Shown: positions 32,894 to 45,512, counted from the first letter of the stretch. The stretch is DNA of 64,000 nucleotides from Ottowia sp. (GCF_016703145.1 NZ_JADJCO010000002.1:496001-560000); one strand, 5' to 3'. Numbers and translations: made by a program. The notes: generated by a model not told the origin, from the sequence alone.

Positions 32894-33868
32894 TCAGTCC
32901 AGCTTGATGCCGTAGGCCTTCACGATCTGGGCGTTGCGGTCGAATTCAGCGCGCACGTCGGCTTCGGACTGGTCCAGCGTGCGCCGCTCCTTGACCGGCT
33001 CGAAGCCCACGCCGCGGTAACGCTCCAGCACGGCGGCGCTGGCATTGACCTTTTCGAGCGCCGCGTGGATCTTTTCGAGCAGCGGGCGCGGCGTCTTGGC
33101 CGAGGCGATGACGCCCATCCAGTTGCTGAAGTTCAGTTCCGGGTAGCCGATTTCCGCCATCGTGGGCACGTTGGGGTATTCGGGCATGCGGGTCTTGGAC
33201 GCCACGCCCAGCAGCCGCACCTTGCCGGCCGCGATCATGGGCTTGGCGGTGACCGAGCCGTCGAACATGAGCGGAATCTGGTTGCCCATCACCTGGGCCA
33301 GCGCCGCCGAGGAGCCCGGGAACGGCACGTGCTGCATGTCGATCCCGGCCTTCTTGTTCAGGATCGCGCCCGCGTACTGCGAGGACGTGCCCTGGCTGTA
33401 CGAGGCGACCGAGACCGTGCCCGGGTGCGCCTTCACGTAGGCAATGGCTTCCTTGGCGTCCTTGGCGGGGAACCGCGGCGCCGCGATGAACAGCATCAGC
33501 GAGCGCGCCATCTCGGCCGCGGGCTTGACGTCCTTGAGGGGATCGAAGCCGCCCTTGAGCACGTGCGGCACCTCGGTCAGCACGTTGGAGGCCGCCACCA
33601 CCAGCGACGCGCCGTCGGCCGGCTGCGACAGCATGTACTTGATGGCGATGGCGCCGCCGGCGCCGGGTTTGTTGTCGACCACCACCGGCTGCTGGATTTC
33701 CTTGGCCAGCTGCTCGCCGATGATGCGGGCGAAGACGTCGGCGGTGCCGCCAGCGGGCGCGGGCACGATCAGCTTGACCGGCTTGTCGGAGAACGCAAAA
33801 CCGCTTTGGGTGTACAGCACGCCGGCAGCGGCCAGCGCGACGGCCTTGATGAACGACAGGCGTTTCAT
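32894..33868 (-). CDS. Bug/TctC-family periplasmic substrate-binding protein (module 2)
   Basis: The protein is 324 residues with a signal peptide (MKRLSFIKAVALAAAGVLYT). DKPVKLIVPAPAGGTADVFA, then VVVDNKPGAGGAIAIKYML and YSQGTSSQYAGAI parallel the module-1 Bug protein closely. It is the presumed high-affinity binding protein for the module substrate. A strong terminator (33889-33919) lies between it and the upstream BKACE gene, so it may depend on readthrough or its own promoter. Confidence 0.92.
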   Translation of the reverse strand: MKRLSFIKAVALAAAGVLYTQSGFAFSDKPVKLIVPAPAGGTADVFARIIGEQLAKEIQQPVVVDNKPGAGGAIAIKYMLSQPADGASLVVAASNVLTEVPHVLKGGFDPLKDVKPAAEMARSLMLFIAAPRFPAKDAKEAIAYVKAHPGTVSVASYSQGTSSQYAGAILNKKAGIDMQHVPFPGSSAALAQVMGNQIPLMFDGSVTAKPMIAAGKVRLLGVASKTRMPEYPNVPTMAEIGYPELNFSNWMGVIASAKTPRPLLEKIHAALEKVNASAAVLERYRGVGFEPVKERRTLDQSEADVRAEFDRNAQIVKAYGIKLD

Positions 33869-33888
33869 GGAATGGGGGTGTGGGGATG

Positions 33889-33919
33889 AAAAAAAGGGCG
33901 GTGGCCGCGACCACCGCCC
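33889..33919 (-). terminator. Intrinsic terminator between BKACE and Bug genes of module 2
   Basis: On the minus strand GGGCGGTGG-N6-CCACCGCCC is followed by seven T. It begins 10 bp after the BKACE stop, making TauD-BKACE a terminated unit with attenuated readthrough into the seven-gene tail downstream. Confidence 0.88.
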
Positions 33920-33928
33920 CGCCTGGCG

Positions 33929-34987
33929 TCAGGCCGCCTTGCGCAGGAAGCCCTGCTGGCGGCCGGGCGCGTTGGGCGCGAAGCCGTTGGCGGCCAGCGT
34001 CTCTTCCACCGTGTCGTAGAACACGCCGATGCGGCAGATCTCGCGCGCCTGCTTCGCCGTGGCGATGGGGCGGCCCAGCTCCTGCGAGACGCGAACGAGC
34101 TGCTCGATCTGCTTGGCGGTGCCGATCTTGGCGGTGCGCGTCTGGTTCCACAGGTTGTCCTCGGTGCCGGTGCGCACGTGCAGGCCCATGGCGATGCCCA
34201 TCATGTTCACGGGCAGCGTGTTCAGCACCGAGCTTTCGACGGTGACCACCGCGCCGTCGGGCACCCCACGCAGGAAGTTGGCCAGGGTGTAGACGTTGGG
34301 CGAATCCATGCCGCCGCCGATGGCCACCCAGTTGCACACCAGCGGGCCCTTGTAGACGCCGCGGCGCATCAGGCGCTCCACGGATTCAAAGCTGTTCTGG
34401 TTGTAGCACTGGAACTCGCTCTGGATGCCGGCGGCCGTCAGGCGCTTGATGTGCTCCTCGGCCCAGCCGGGCTGCGCGGGCACGGTCATTTCCTTGTAGG
34501 CGCTATGGACCACCGGGTCTTCCAGCGAGCTGCCCTGCCAGTCGCGGTAGTCGAACTGCTCCAGGAAGTTCATCTGCGAGGTGTTGATGGTCACCGTCAC
34601 CTGGTCGGGCTTCGGAGAAAGCTCGGCCAGCATGTGGCGCGTGTCGTCGGACAGCCACTTGGCGGCGGCGCCGTCGGTCTCGGGCGCGAAGCTGATGGAG
34701 CCGCCGACCTGGATGATCATCTCAGGCACGCGGGCGCGCACGCCGGCGATCAGCTCGTTGAACTTGGACAGGCGCTTGCTGCCCTTGCCGTCGAGTTCAC
34801 GCACGTGCAGGTGCAGCACGGTGGCGCCGGCGTTGTAGCAGTCCACCGCCATCTGGATCTGCTGCTCCATCGTCACCGCGATCTCTTCGGGGAAGTCCGA
34901 AGGCACGTACGAAGGCGCGTAGGGCGCGGCGGTGATGATCAGGGGTTGCATGTTCTCGGGGAACATGTGGCCGTCGAGGAAGTTCAT
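33929..34987 (-). CDS. Beta-keto acid cleavage enzyme (BKACE), module 2
   Basis: The protein is 352 residues in the DUF849 family, with H59-x-H61 (VLHLHVRELDG), IIQVGGSISFAP, TINTSQMN and FQCYNQNSFESVERL in the same places as the paralogue at 24735. The regions that differ most (about 145-165 and the C-terminal tail) are where substrate-specificity loops lie in this family, so the two enzymes may prefer different beta-keto acids. The start MNFLDGH at 34987 matches module 1; an in-frame start at 35029 lies in repeat DNA and was rejected. Confidence 0.9.
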   Translation of the reverse strand: MNFLDGHMFPENMQPLIITAAPYAPSYVPSDFPEEIAVTMEQQIQMAVDCYNAGATVLHLHVRELDGKGSKRLSKFNELIAGVRARVPEMIIQVGGSISFAPETDGAAAKWLSDDTRHMLAELSPKPDQVTVTINTSQMNFLEQFDYRDWQGSSLEDPVVHSAYKEMTVPAQPGWAEEHIKRLTAAGIQSEFQCYNQNSFESVERLMRRGVYKGPLVCNWVAIGGGMDSPNVYTLANFLRGVPDGAVVTVESSVLNTLPVNMMGIAMGLHVRTGTEDNLWNQTRTAKIGTAKQIEQLVRVSQELGRPIATAKQAREICRIGVFYDTVEETLAANGFAPNAPGRQQGFLRKAA

Positions 34988-35025
34988 GAGGATGCTCCGG
35001 GGGGCTGGGGTGGATGAAATTCGAG

Positions 35026-35090
35026 GCAAATCAGCCTCTGGTCGGCGCGGAATAAGCGCAGAAAGCTATCAATTCAGAAGTAAATTGATT
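35026..35090 (-). repeat. Dispersed repeat in the TauD-BKACE junction of module 2
   Basis: AGGCAAATCAGCCTCTGGTC, then GGCGCGGAATAAGCGCAGAA and AGCTATC, is a diverged repeat. Relative to transcription it has the same orientation as the copy at 24648 in module 1. Confidence 0.55.
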
Positions 35091-35939
35091 TCAGAAGGTG
35101 GGCGTGCCGATGATCCCGGCGCGTTCCATCTTGCGGTGGCAGGGCGGGTAGTCCATCACGGCGTAGTGCTGGGTGGCGCGGTTGTCCCAGATGGCCACGC
35201 TGTTCGGTTCCCAGCGCCAGCGCACCTGGTATTCGGGGATGGCGGCCTGGCTGATGAGGTACTGCAGCAGGCCGGAGCTGCCTTGCGTGAAGTCCTGCCC
35301 CACGCGCACATTGGCCGGCGTGTGGTAGTTGGTGAAGTGGGTGGCGAAGCCGCTGACGAACAGTACCTTCTCGCCGGTCTCGGGGTGGGTGCGCACCACC
35401 GGGTGCTCGGCGTCCGGGTACTGGGCTTTCAGCGCCAGGCGCTTCTCGATCGGCATGGCCGCGCCGAAGGTGCATTCGATGCTGTGGCGGGCGCGCAGCG
35501 GCGCGATCAGGTCCTTGATGTGCTGCGGCAGCTTCTCGTAAGCCAGCGCCATGTTGGCCCACATGGTGTCGCCGCCCACCGGCGGGCATTCCACGCAGCG
35601 CAGCACCGAGCCCATGGGCGGCGTCTCGCGCCAGGTGCCGTCGCAGTGCCAGGAGTTCTCGTAGCGGTCGTTGGGCTGGTCGGGCGATTTGTAGATACGC
35701 ACCAGGCCGGGGTTCTCCGGGTCGCTGCCGGCCACGGGATGGTCCTCCAGCTCACCGAAGCGGCGCGCGAAGGCCACGTGGTCGGCGCGGCTGAATTCCT
35801 GGTTGCGCAGGAACAGCACCTTGTGCTTGAGCAGGGCCGCCTTGACGGCATCGAACAGGGCGTCGTCGCGGGCCGCGTCGGCCAGGTTGACGTCGGTCAG
35901 TTCGGCGCCGAGGGCGCAGGTGAGCGGTATGACTTGCAT
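35091..35939 (-). CDS. TauD/TfdA-family 2-oxoglutarate dioxygenase (module 2)
   Basis: The protein is 282 residues. The triad is H98-x-D100 (SWHCDGTW) and a distal His in TQHYAVMDY; the 2-oxoglutarate Arg lies in RKMERAGIIG. It begins MQVIPLTCALGAELTDVNLA, parallel to the module-1 protein. An upstream in-frame start (36020) would add 27 residues that do not resemble the family. It is the first gene of the minus-strand operon and is divergent from its presumed AraC regulator across 144 bp. Confidence 0.9.
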   Translation of the reverse strand: MQVIPLTCALGAELTDVNLADAARDDALFDAVKAALLKHKVLFLRNQEFSRADHVAFARRFGELEDHPVAGSDPENPGLVRIYKSPDQPNDRYENSWHCDGTWRETPPMGSVLRCVECPPVGGDTMWANMALAYEKLPQHIKDLIAPLRARHSIECTFGAAMPIEKRLALKAQYPDAEHPVVRTHPETGEKVLFVSGFATHFTNYHTPANVRVGQDFTQGSSGLLQYLISQAAIPEYQVRWRWEPNSVAIWDNRATQHYAVMDYPPCHRKMERAGIIGTPTF

Positions 35940-36083
35940 CGTCTTGTCTCCGAGTGGTTGTTGTGGGATGCCATGCAATGTAGGTGGCGGCGGCCACGCA
36001 CGCTTTGCATTGGATGCCATTCTCTTAGCTTATCGTGCCAGAATGGAGTGCCCCATATTTGTGCGGGCTGAGGATTTTTACCT

Positions 36084-37160
36084 ATGGACAGCTTCGTGCG
36101 CGCTGCGGCATTGACCCATTTCGCCGAGGTGTCGGCCACCCTGGGCTACAACGCCGATGCCGCGCTGCGCCGCGCGGGCCTGCAGCCCCGGGTGCTGCAG
36201 GAGCCCGAGCTGCGGCTGCCCGCGGAGGCGGTGGTGGGCCTGCTGGAGGCGGCGGCGCGGGCCACCGGCTGCGAGACCTTCGGCCTGCGCATGGTGCAAT
36301 CGCGCCAGTTGTCGAACTTCGGCGTCGTGAGCCTGCTGCTGGCGCACCAGGGCAGCCTGCGGGGCATCCTGACCGCCACCATCGAGCACCTGCACCTGCT
36401 CAACAACTCGCTGGCGATGCAGATGGAGGACGCCGGCCCGCTGGTGTTCATGCGCGAGGAGGTCATGTCGGCCATGCCTGCGCGGCAGTCGATCGAGTTG
36501 GCCATCGGCGTCATCCATCGCACGTGCGCGGCGCTGATGGGTGAGGGCTGGCGCCCGCGGAGCGTGAACTTCAGCCACGCCGCGCCGGCCAGCCTGGCCG
36601 ATCACCACCAGGTGTTCCGCTGCCCGGTGGAGTTCAACGCCGACTTCAACGGCATGGTGTTCCGCGCCGCCGACCTGGACGTGCCCAACCCCACGGCCGA
36701 CCCCGGCCTGGCGCGCTACGCCAAGACGCTGCTGGAGAACGTGCCCAGCCTGGGCGGCGGCTCCGTCGGCCGCGAGGTGCGCCGCGCCGTGTACCTGATG
36801 CTGCCCTCGGGTCGCGCCACCTGCGAATCGGTCGCGCAGAGCCTGGGCCGCAGCCTGCGCACCCTGCAGCGCGAGCTGGACGAGGAGGGCACGAGCTTCA
36901 CCGCGCTGCTGGCCGAGGTGCGGCAAAACCTGGCGCAGCGCTACATCGAGAACCCGCGCTACAGCCTGGCCCACGTGGCCGAGCTGCTGGGCTACAGCAC
37001 GCACAGCGCCTTCACGCGCTGGTTCGCGCTGCAGTTCGGCCAGTCGCCGGCCACCTGGCGCCGCCAGTCCCTGGCGCCCGGGCGGCGCGGACAGCCGCGC
37101 CCCGCGGACGCGCCAGCACTCATTGAAGACCCCCCTTCCGCGCGGCGCGCTCCGGAATGA
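36084..37160 (+). CDS. AraC-family transcriptional regulator (module 2)
   Basis: The protein is 358 residues. The N-terminal ligand-binding-like domain (LSNFGVVSLLLAHQGSLRGI; PARQSIELAIGVIHRTCAAL) and the C-terminal HTH pair (CESVAQSLGRSLRTLQRELD; SLAHVAELLGYSTHSAFTRW) match the module-1 regulator block by block. It is divergently placed to the TauD-BKACE operon, the classic position for a pathway-specific activator. The last ~35 residues are Pro/Arg-rich and probably disordered. Confidence 0.9.
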   Translation: MDSFVRAAALTHFAEVSATLGYNADAALRRAGLQPRVLQEPELRLPAEAVVGLLEAAARATGCETFGLRMVQSRQLSNFGVVSLLLAHQGSLRGILTATIEHLHLLNNSLAMQMEDAGPLVFMREEVMSAMPARQSIELAIGVIHRTCAALMGEGWRPRSVNFSHAAPASLADHHQVFRCPVEFNADFNGMVFRAADLDVPNPTADPGLARYAKTLLENVPSLGGGSVGREVRRAVYLMLPSGRATCESVAQSLGRSLRTLQRELDEEGTSFTALLAEVRQNLAQRYIENPRYSLAHVAELLGYSTHSAFTRWFALQFGQSPATWRRQSLAPGRRGQPRPADAPALIEDPPSARRAPE

Positions 37161-37164
37161 GCGC

Positions 37165-38001
37165 TCAGGCCCGCCACAGCAGCGGGAACAGCGCATCCTC
37201 CATCGGCGCGCCGGCCGGTAGCCGCGCGGCCAGGCCGGGAAAGGGCGGCGAGGTGACCCAGGCGCGCGGGGCGTGGGTGGCGTCGTCGCCCAGCATGCGC
37301 ACCGAGAACACGCGCCGGCGCGTATCGCCGTCCACGCCGCCGCTGGCGTGCAGGCTGAGCATGTGGAAGGCGATCACGTCGCCCGGCGCCACCGGCCAGC
37401 CGATGATCGGGAAGCGCTCGCGCGCGGCCTCGATGTCGGGCAGATCAGCCAGGCTGCCCTCCGGGAACCACTTGGCCTGGCTGTCCATGAAGGTGCGCGG
37501 CATCAGCCAGGGCCCCAAGTGCGAGCCGGCCACGAACTCCAGCGTGGAATGGCGCCGCACCGGGTCCACCGGGATCCAGAAGCTGACGTTCTGCCGCCCC
37601 TCGACGTTGTAGTACGGCTGGTCCTGGTGCCAGGGCGTGCGCTGGCGCGTGCCGGGCTCCTTGGTCAGCATGTGGTCGTGGTACAGGCGCACCTGGCGGC
37701 TGTGCATCAGCAGGCCGGCGGCGGCGGCCAGGGGCGATTCGGTGATCACGCGCCGATAGGCCTCGTTGTCCTGCCAGCAGCAGAAGTCCTCGATGAAGAA
37801 GCCCGGGTCGTCCGGCCGGCTGGCGACCTTGGCGCGCGGGCTGGGCGCGGCGATGTTGGCGTCGATGCCACCGCGCAGCAGGGCGACTTCATCCGCGTTC
37901 AGCAGGCCGGGCAGGCGCACGGCGCCGTCGCGGGCGAAGGCCTGGATCACCTCGGGCGTGGCGACGGCCTGGGCGCGGCGGGTCGGGTCGGTGGCGGGCA
38001 T
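37165..38001 (-). CDS. Phytanoyl-CoA dioxygenase (PhyH) family protein
   Basis: The protein is 278 residues. The iron triad is H125-x-D127 (TPWHQDQPYY) and H218 (LSLHASGG), and the 2-oxoglutarate Arg follows in DTRRRVFSVR. PhyH-type oxygenases hydroxylate aliphatic carbons. It converges with the AraC gene with only 4 bp between stops. It is a third 2-oxoglutarate oxygenase next to the catabolic modules, though it is not in their operons. Confidence 0.88.
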   Translation of the reverse strand: MPATDPTRRAQAVATPEVIQAFARDGAVRLPGLLNADEVALLRGGIDANIAAPSPRAKVASRPDDPGFFIEDFCCWQDNEAYRRVITESPLAAAAGLLMHSRQVRLYHDHMLTKEPGTRQRTPWHQDQPYYNVEGRQNVSFWIPVDPVRRHSTLEFVAGSHLGPWLMPRTFMDSQAKWFPEGSLADLPDIEAARERFPIIGWPVAPGDVIAFHMLSLHASGGVDGDTRRRVFSVRMLGDDATHAPRAWVTSPPFPGLAARLPAGAPMEDALFPLLWRA

Positions 38002-38059
38002 GGCGCCGATTGTGCGTCAGCCGCGTCGGGCGGCACGGAGGCTGCCGCGCCAGGGGCCA

Positions 38060-38125
38060 TTTTTGAAACAAATCGGCATCAAGCCCGCATGCATCAAGCG
38101 CGGACAGCTATTAAAAACGAAGCAG
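38060..38125 (-). repeat. Dispersed repeat overlapping the crcB 3' end
   Basis: TTTTTGAAACAAATCGGCAT, then CAAGCCCGCATGCATCAAGC and GCGGACAGCTATTAAAAAC. It encodes the last residues and stop codon of crcB. Confidence 0.65.
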
Positions 38126-38480
38126 TCCTGATGCCCGCCACCGTCAGCAGCAGCGAGCCGCCCAGGTGCAGCAGCACCGTGCCGGCGGCGGGCAGGTAGC
38201 GCTGGCGCATCAGCATCTCGACCACCTCGGCGCTGAAGGACGAGAAGGTGGTGAGCGCGCCCAGAAAGCCCGTGACCAGCAGCAGCCGCCAGGCCGGGTC
38301 CAGCCCCGGGTGCTGCTCGAACACCGCCACGCACAGGCCGACGAGGTAGCCGCCGGCCAGGTTGGCCGCCAGCGTGCCCCAGGGCAGCCAGGCGCCCGCA
38401 TGGTTGAGCCACAGCCCGAGCTGCCAGCGCGCCAGCGCACCGATGCAGGCGCCGAGGCAGATCGCGAGGACGGCGTGCAT
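38094..38480 (-). CDS. crcB: Fluoride channel CrcB (Fluc)
   Basis: The protein is 128 residues with four TM helices. GFLGALTTFSSFSAEVV is the defining Fluc signature (Phe box and TM3 break), and LGACIGALARWQLGLWLNH is the expected N-terminus. It exports fluoride as an antiparallel dimer. The final residues (SFLIAVRA) are encoded by a dispersed repeat, so the native C-terminus was replaced. No fluoride riboswitch is recognisable upstream. Confidence 0.95.
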   Translation of the reverse strand: MHAVLAICLGACIGALARWQLGLWLNHAGAWLPWGTLAANLAGGYLVGLCVAVFEQHPGLDPAWRLLLVTGFLGALTTFSSFSAEVVEMLMRQRYLPAAGTVLLHLGGSLLLTVAGIRTASFLIAVRA

Positions 38481-38503
38481 GGCGGCGGCGCCTCAGGAGA
38501 AGC

Positions 38504-39493
38504 TCAGAACGGCGGGTCGCCTGCCGCGGGCGCGGCGGACCGCGCGGGGCTGGCGGCCGGCGGGGCCTGTTCGGTCACCGCCGTCGCCTCGACCTCGCCG
38601 CCCAGCGCGGCGACCAGGTCGGTGATCAGCGCGCTCAGCTCGCCCGTGGCCAGCGCCGCGTCGGCGTCGAAGCGGTCGTCGCCCTGGGCCGGCGAGCCGC
38701 CTTCCTCGAACACGCCCTCCTGGAAGGTGATCTTCTTGAGCTGCAGCGCCTGCGTCAGCACGAAGCCCACGCGGCCCTGCCAGCCCAGCGCCAGCTTGGT
38801 CGGCAGCTTGCCTTCGGCGATGTGCTGGCGCACCTCGTCGGTGGCCAGGTCGTGGCGCGTGAAGCGCACCACCGCCGGCTCGTCGCCGCTGCCCTTCAGC
38901 TCGCACTCGCGCTCGACGTGCAGGCTGTCGGGCAACTCATCGGGCGTCTCGGCCGCCAGCCAGGCGGCCATGGCCGCCTGCGGCGAGCGCTGCGTCTGCA
39001 ACAGGCCGACGGCGAAGCCCGGCCCGGCCACGCGCACCAGGCTGCTGATCACCTCGTCGGCCTTGCCCTGGCTGCCCGCGTCCAGCGCCAGCCAGCGCTC
39101 TTGCGGGTTCAGCCACACCGTCACCTGGCCGAGGCGCGGAAACGCCTGCGGCAGCAGGGCCAGCAGGGCGTCGTCGCGGATGTCGCGCGCTTCCTTCTTG
39201 CCCGGCTTGCGGCCGGTGGTCTTCTCGATCTGGTCGATGGCCTCCTGCGCCTTGCGCCGCACGGCCTCGCCGGGCACGGCGCGGGTCTCGATCGCCAGTC
39301 GGGCGATCCACTGGCCGTCCACGGATTCCACCAGCGCGCCGTGCTCGGGACCGCGCGGCGGCACCCAGCCGGTGGATTTCTGCTGCGTGGCGCCGCACTC
39401 GGCGAACGGCTCGCGCGCCAGCGCTTCTTCGAGTTGCGCCGCCGATGCGGGCCACTCAGGGCCCAGGCGGTACAGCATCAGATTCTTGAACAC
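38504..39493 (-). CDS. rdgC: Recombination-associated protein RdgC
   Basis: The protein is 329 residues from a GTG start, giving MFKNLMLYRLGPEWPASAAQ, the family N-terminus. Further blocks are KSTGWVPPRGPEHGALVES, GRKPGKKEARDIRDDALLAL, LLPQAFPR and KLPTKLALGWQGRVGFVLTQ. RdgC is a ring-shaped dsDNA-binding protein that limits RecA loading and supports phage or replication recombination. A longer in-frame ATG start at 39553 lies within a terminator-like hairpin and was rejected. The C-terminal ~30 residues are Ala/Pro-rich. Confidence 0.94.
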   Translation of the reverse strand: MFKNLMLYRLGPEWPASAAQLEEALAREPFAECGATQQKSTGWVPPRGPEHGALVESVDGQWIARLAIETRAVPGEAVRRKAQEAIDQIEKTTGRKPGKKEARDIRDDALLALLPQAFPRLGQVTVWLNPQERWLALDAGSQGKADEVISSLVRVAGPGFAVGLLQTQRSPQAAMAAWLAAETPDELPDSLHVERECELKGSGDEPAVVRFTRHDLATDEVRQHIAEGKLPTKLALGWQGRVGFVLTQALQLKKITFQEGVFEEGGSPAQGDDRFDADAALATGELSALITDLVAALGGEVEATAVTEQAPPAASPARSAAPAAGDPPF

Positions 39494-39516
39494 GACATGT
39501 CTTTCAAACTGCGATG

Positions 39517-39541
39517 AAAAAGGCCTGCCACGGGGCAGGCC
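39517..39541 (-). terminator. Terminator-like hairpin in the rdgC leader
   Basis: On the minus strand GGCCTGCC-CCGT-GGCAGGCC is followed by TTTTT, ending 24 bp before the rdgC GTG. No minus-strand gene lies upstream, so it is either an attenuator in the rdgC 5' leader or a leftover from a lost gene. Confidence 0.7.
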
Positions 39542-39618
39542 GACAGCGGGCATCTTAGAGGATCGGGATGTCCCGGCAGGCCGGCTTCTGATTTATCGTT
39601 GACCGCCAGGAGCACCCC

Positions 39619-43332
<3,714 letters not shown>

Positions 43333-43369
43333 GGCGTCTGGCGCCGCGGCGCCGCGCGGAGGGGATTTT

Positions 43370-43437
43370 TCAAGCTTTTCTGGCCTGCAGCCCGCATGCA
43401 CAAAGCGCTATAAGCTATTTATTTGGTAGCGGATGGG
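43370..43437 (-). repeat. Dispersed intergenic repeat next to MITE copy B
   Basis: TTTTTCAAGCTTTTCTGGCC, then TGCAGCCCGCATGCACAAAG and CGCTATAAGCTATTTATTTG. A family repeat also abuts MITE copy A (1818-1862), so both elements landed beside repeat DNA. Confidence 0.65.
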
Positions 43438-43455
43438 TTGGCCGCGGCCCGGTCA

Positions 43456-43775
43456 CCCTGGAAACGGCAGTTGAACGCGCCCGCCAGTGCCGTGATTGGC
43501 GTGGCAGGCAAGGGTGAACGCCGCGGCTCCACAGGCGCCTGCGCGCCTGTGGACGGCGTGAACGGGGCCGGCCTCTGGACGGCCCGCGCCCTGCAAGGGA
43601 GACGACGCGGCGCACTGTTGTGCGCAAGGAGGAGCAACGCCGCATGGCGCGGCGAGCGCGGTGCTGGCGGGTGCGTAGCGCTCTCACCCGAAAGGTGAAG
43701 GTCATCGAAGCCGTCGAGGTCAATGCTCACGCGGCTTTCCCGAGGGTGACATGCGGTCAACTGCCGTTTCTAGGG
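43456..43775 (-). mobile_element. MITE-like non-autonomous element, copy B
   Basis: This is the inverted second copy of the 1865-2184 element, the same 320-bp length and about 98% identical overall. The ends are CCCTGGAAACGGCAGTTGA and TCAACTGCCGTTTCTAGGG, flanked by TCA on both sides. The right-hand TCA forms the stop codon of the SDR gene (43776-43778), so insertion occurred exactly at the gene's end. It carries no transposase. With the oxoprolinase end and one dispersed repeat it accounts for the whole 43333-43775 gap. Confidence 0.75.
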
Positions 43776-44537
<762 letters not shown>

Positions 44538-44647
44538 CGGCGGGGCCCCCGTGAAGAAGTTGGCGTGCAGGCCCCCATGGTATGGCGCCCCGGGGCCCCG
44601 GCCGCTACCATGCGCGCTCCCACCCCACTTTCCCTGAAGGAACACAC

Positions 44648-45325
44648 ATGAACAGCTCTCTCATCGACGACCTGCTGGGCCAGTTGCAGGGCGCGCCCGC
44701 CAGCCAGATCGCCCGCCAGCTGGGCACCGACCCGCGGACCGCGCAGGACGCCATCGCCGCCGCGCTGCCCATGCTCGTCGGCGCGCTGGGCCGCAACGCC
44801 CAGCAGCCGGGCGGCGCCAGCGACCTGTTCAGCGCGCTGCAGCGCGACCACGCCGGCGGCGGCATGGATCTGGGCGGCCTGTTCGGCGCGATGCTGGGCG
44901 GCGGCGGCAACGCCGGGGGCATGGGCGGGCTGGGAGACCTGCTGGGCAGCGTGCTGGGTGGCGGCGCGCCGGCCAACCGGCAGATGGACGCGGGCGGCAT
45001 CCTGGGCCACATCTTCGGTGGCGCGCAGCCGCGCGCCGAGGCGGGGCTGGGCCAGGCGACGGGGCTGGGCTCCGCCCAGGCGGGCCAGTTGCTGAAGGTG
45101 CTGGCGCCCATCGTCATGGCCTTCCTGGCCAGGCGCGTCACCGCCGGCAACCTCGATGCCGGTGGCCTGGGCAGCGCGCTGGGCCAGGAGCAGGCCCGCG
45201 TGCAGAACCAGGGCGGGCTGGGCGGCGGTCTGCTGGGCGCGGTGCTGGACCAGGACGGCGACGGCAAGGTCGATCTGACCGACCTGCTGCGCATGGGCGG
45301 CAGCCTGCTGGGCGGACGCCGCTGA
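44648..45325 (+). CDS. DUF937 family protein
   Basis: The protein is 225 residues. N-terminal helices (SSLIDDLLGQLQGAPASQIA; TAQDAIAAALPMLVGALGRN) and Gly/Leu-rich repeats are typical of DUF937 (YidB-like) proteins, whose function is unknown. Near the C-terminus DQDGDGKVDLTDLL is an EF-hand/dockerin-like calcium loop, seen in some members. There is no signal peptide. A ribosome site (GAAGGA) precedes the start. Confidence 0.85.
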   Translation: MNSSLIDDLLGQLQGAPASQIARQLGTDPRTAQDAIAAALPMLVGALGRNAQQPGGASDLFSALQRDHAGGGMDLGGLFGAMLGGGGNAGGMGGLGDLLGSVLGGGAPANRQMDAGGILGHIFGGAQPRAEAGLGQATGLGSAQAGQLLKVLAPIVMAFLARRVTAGNLDAGGLGSALGQEQARVQNQGGLGGGLLGAVLDQDGDGKVDLTDLLRMGGSLLGGRR

Positions 45326-45432
45326 ACATCCGCGCTTGCGGCGCGCGTCGCATCGCCACCTGCGAGGCGGGCCTCGTGGGCGAAACCCTCGCCGCCCTGC
45401 GCGCCAGCGACCATGGCGTATGGCAGGGGTAG
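45325..45432 (+). pseudogene. Probable relic of a YeeA-like DNA methyltransferase gene
   Basis: A frame opening at the DUF937 stop reads RRIATCEAGLVGETLAALRA then S and stops after DHGVWQG. It resembles VATCGHGTVGETLTALRNS in the intact methyltransferase at 46820 (nt ~47020-47070), with nucleotide similarity too. There is no start codon or rest of the gene. It suggests an older restriction gene was deleted here. The region 45433-45639 holds only a dispersed repeat and the ASCH leader. Confidence 0.4.
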
Positions 45433-45459
45433 GGTTCACAGAGAGAATGGCCTCGGGCC

Positions 45460-45512
45460 AGCGTGGATATTAGGAAATCAGCTATTAAAAAAGTAGCTAT
45501 TGGTTTCTTCAG
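45460..45512 (-). repeat. Dispersed intergenic repeat, degenerate
   Basis: GGGCCAGCGTGGATATTAGG, then AAATCAGCTATTAAAAAAGT and AGCTATTGG, is a diverged member of the family. Confidence 0.5.
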
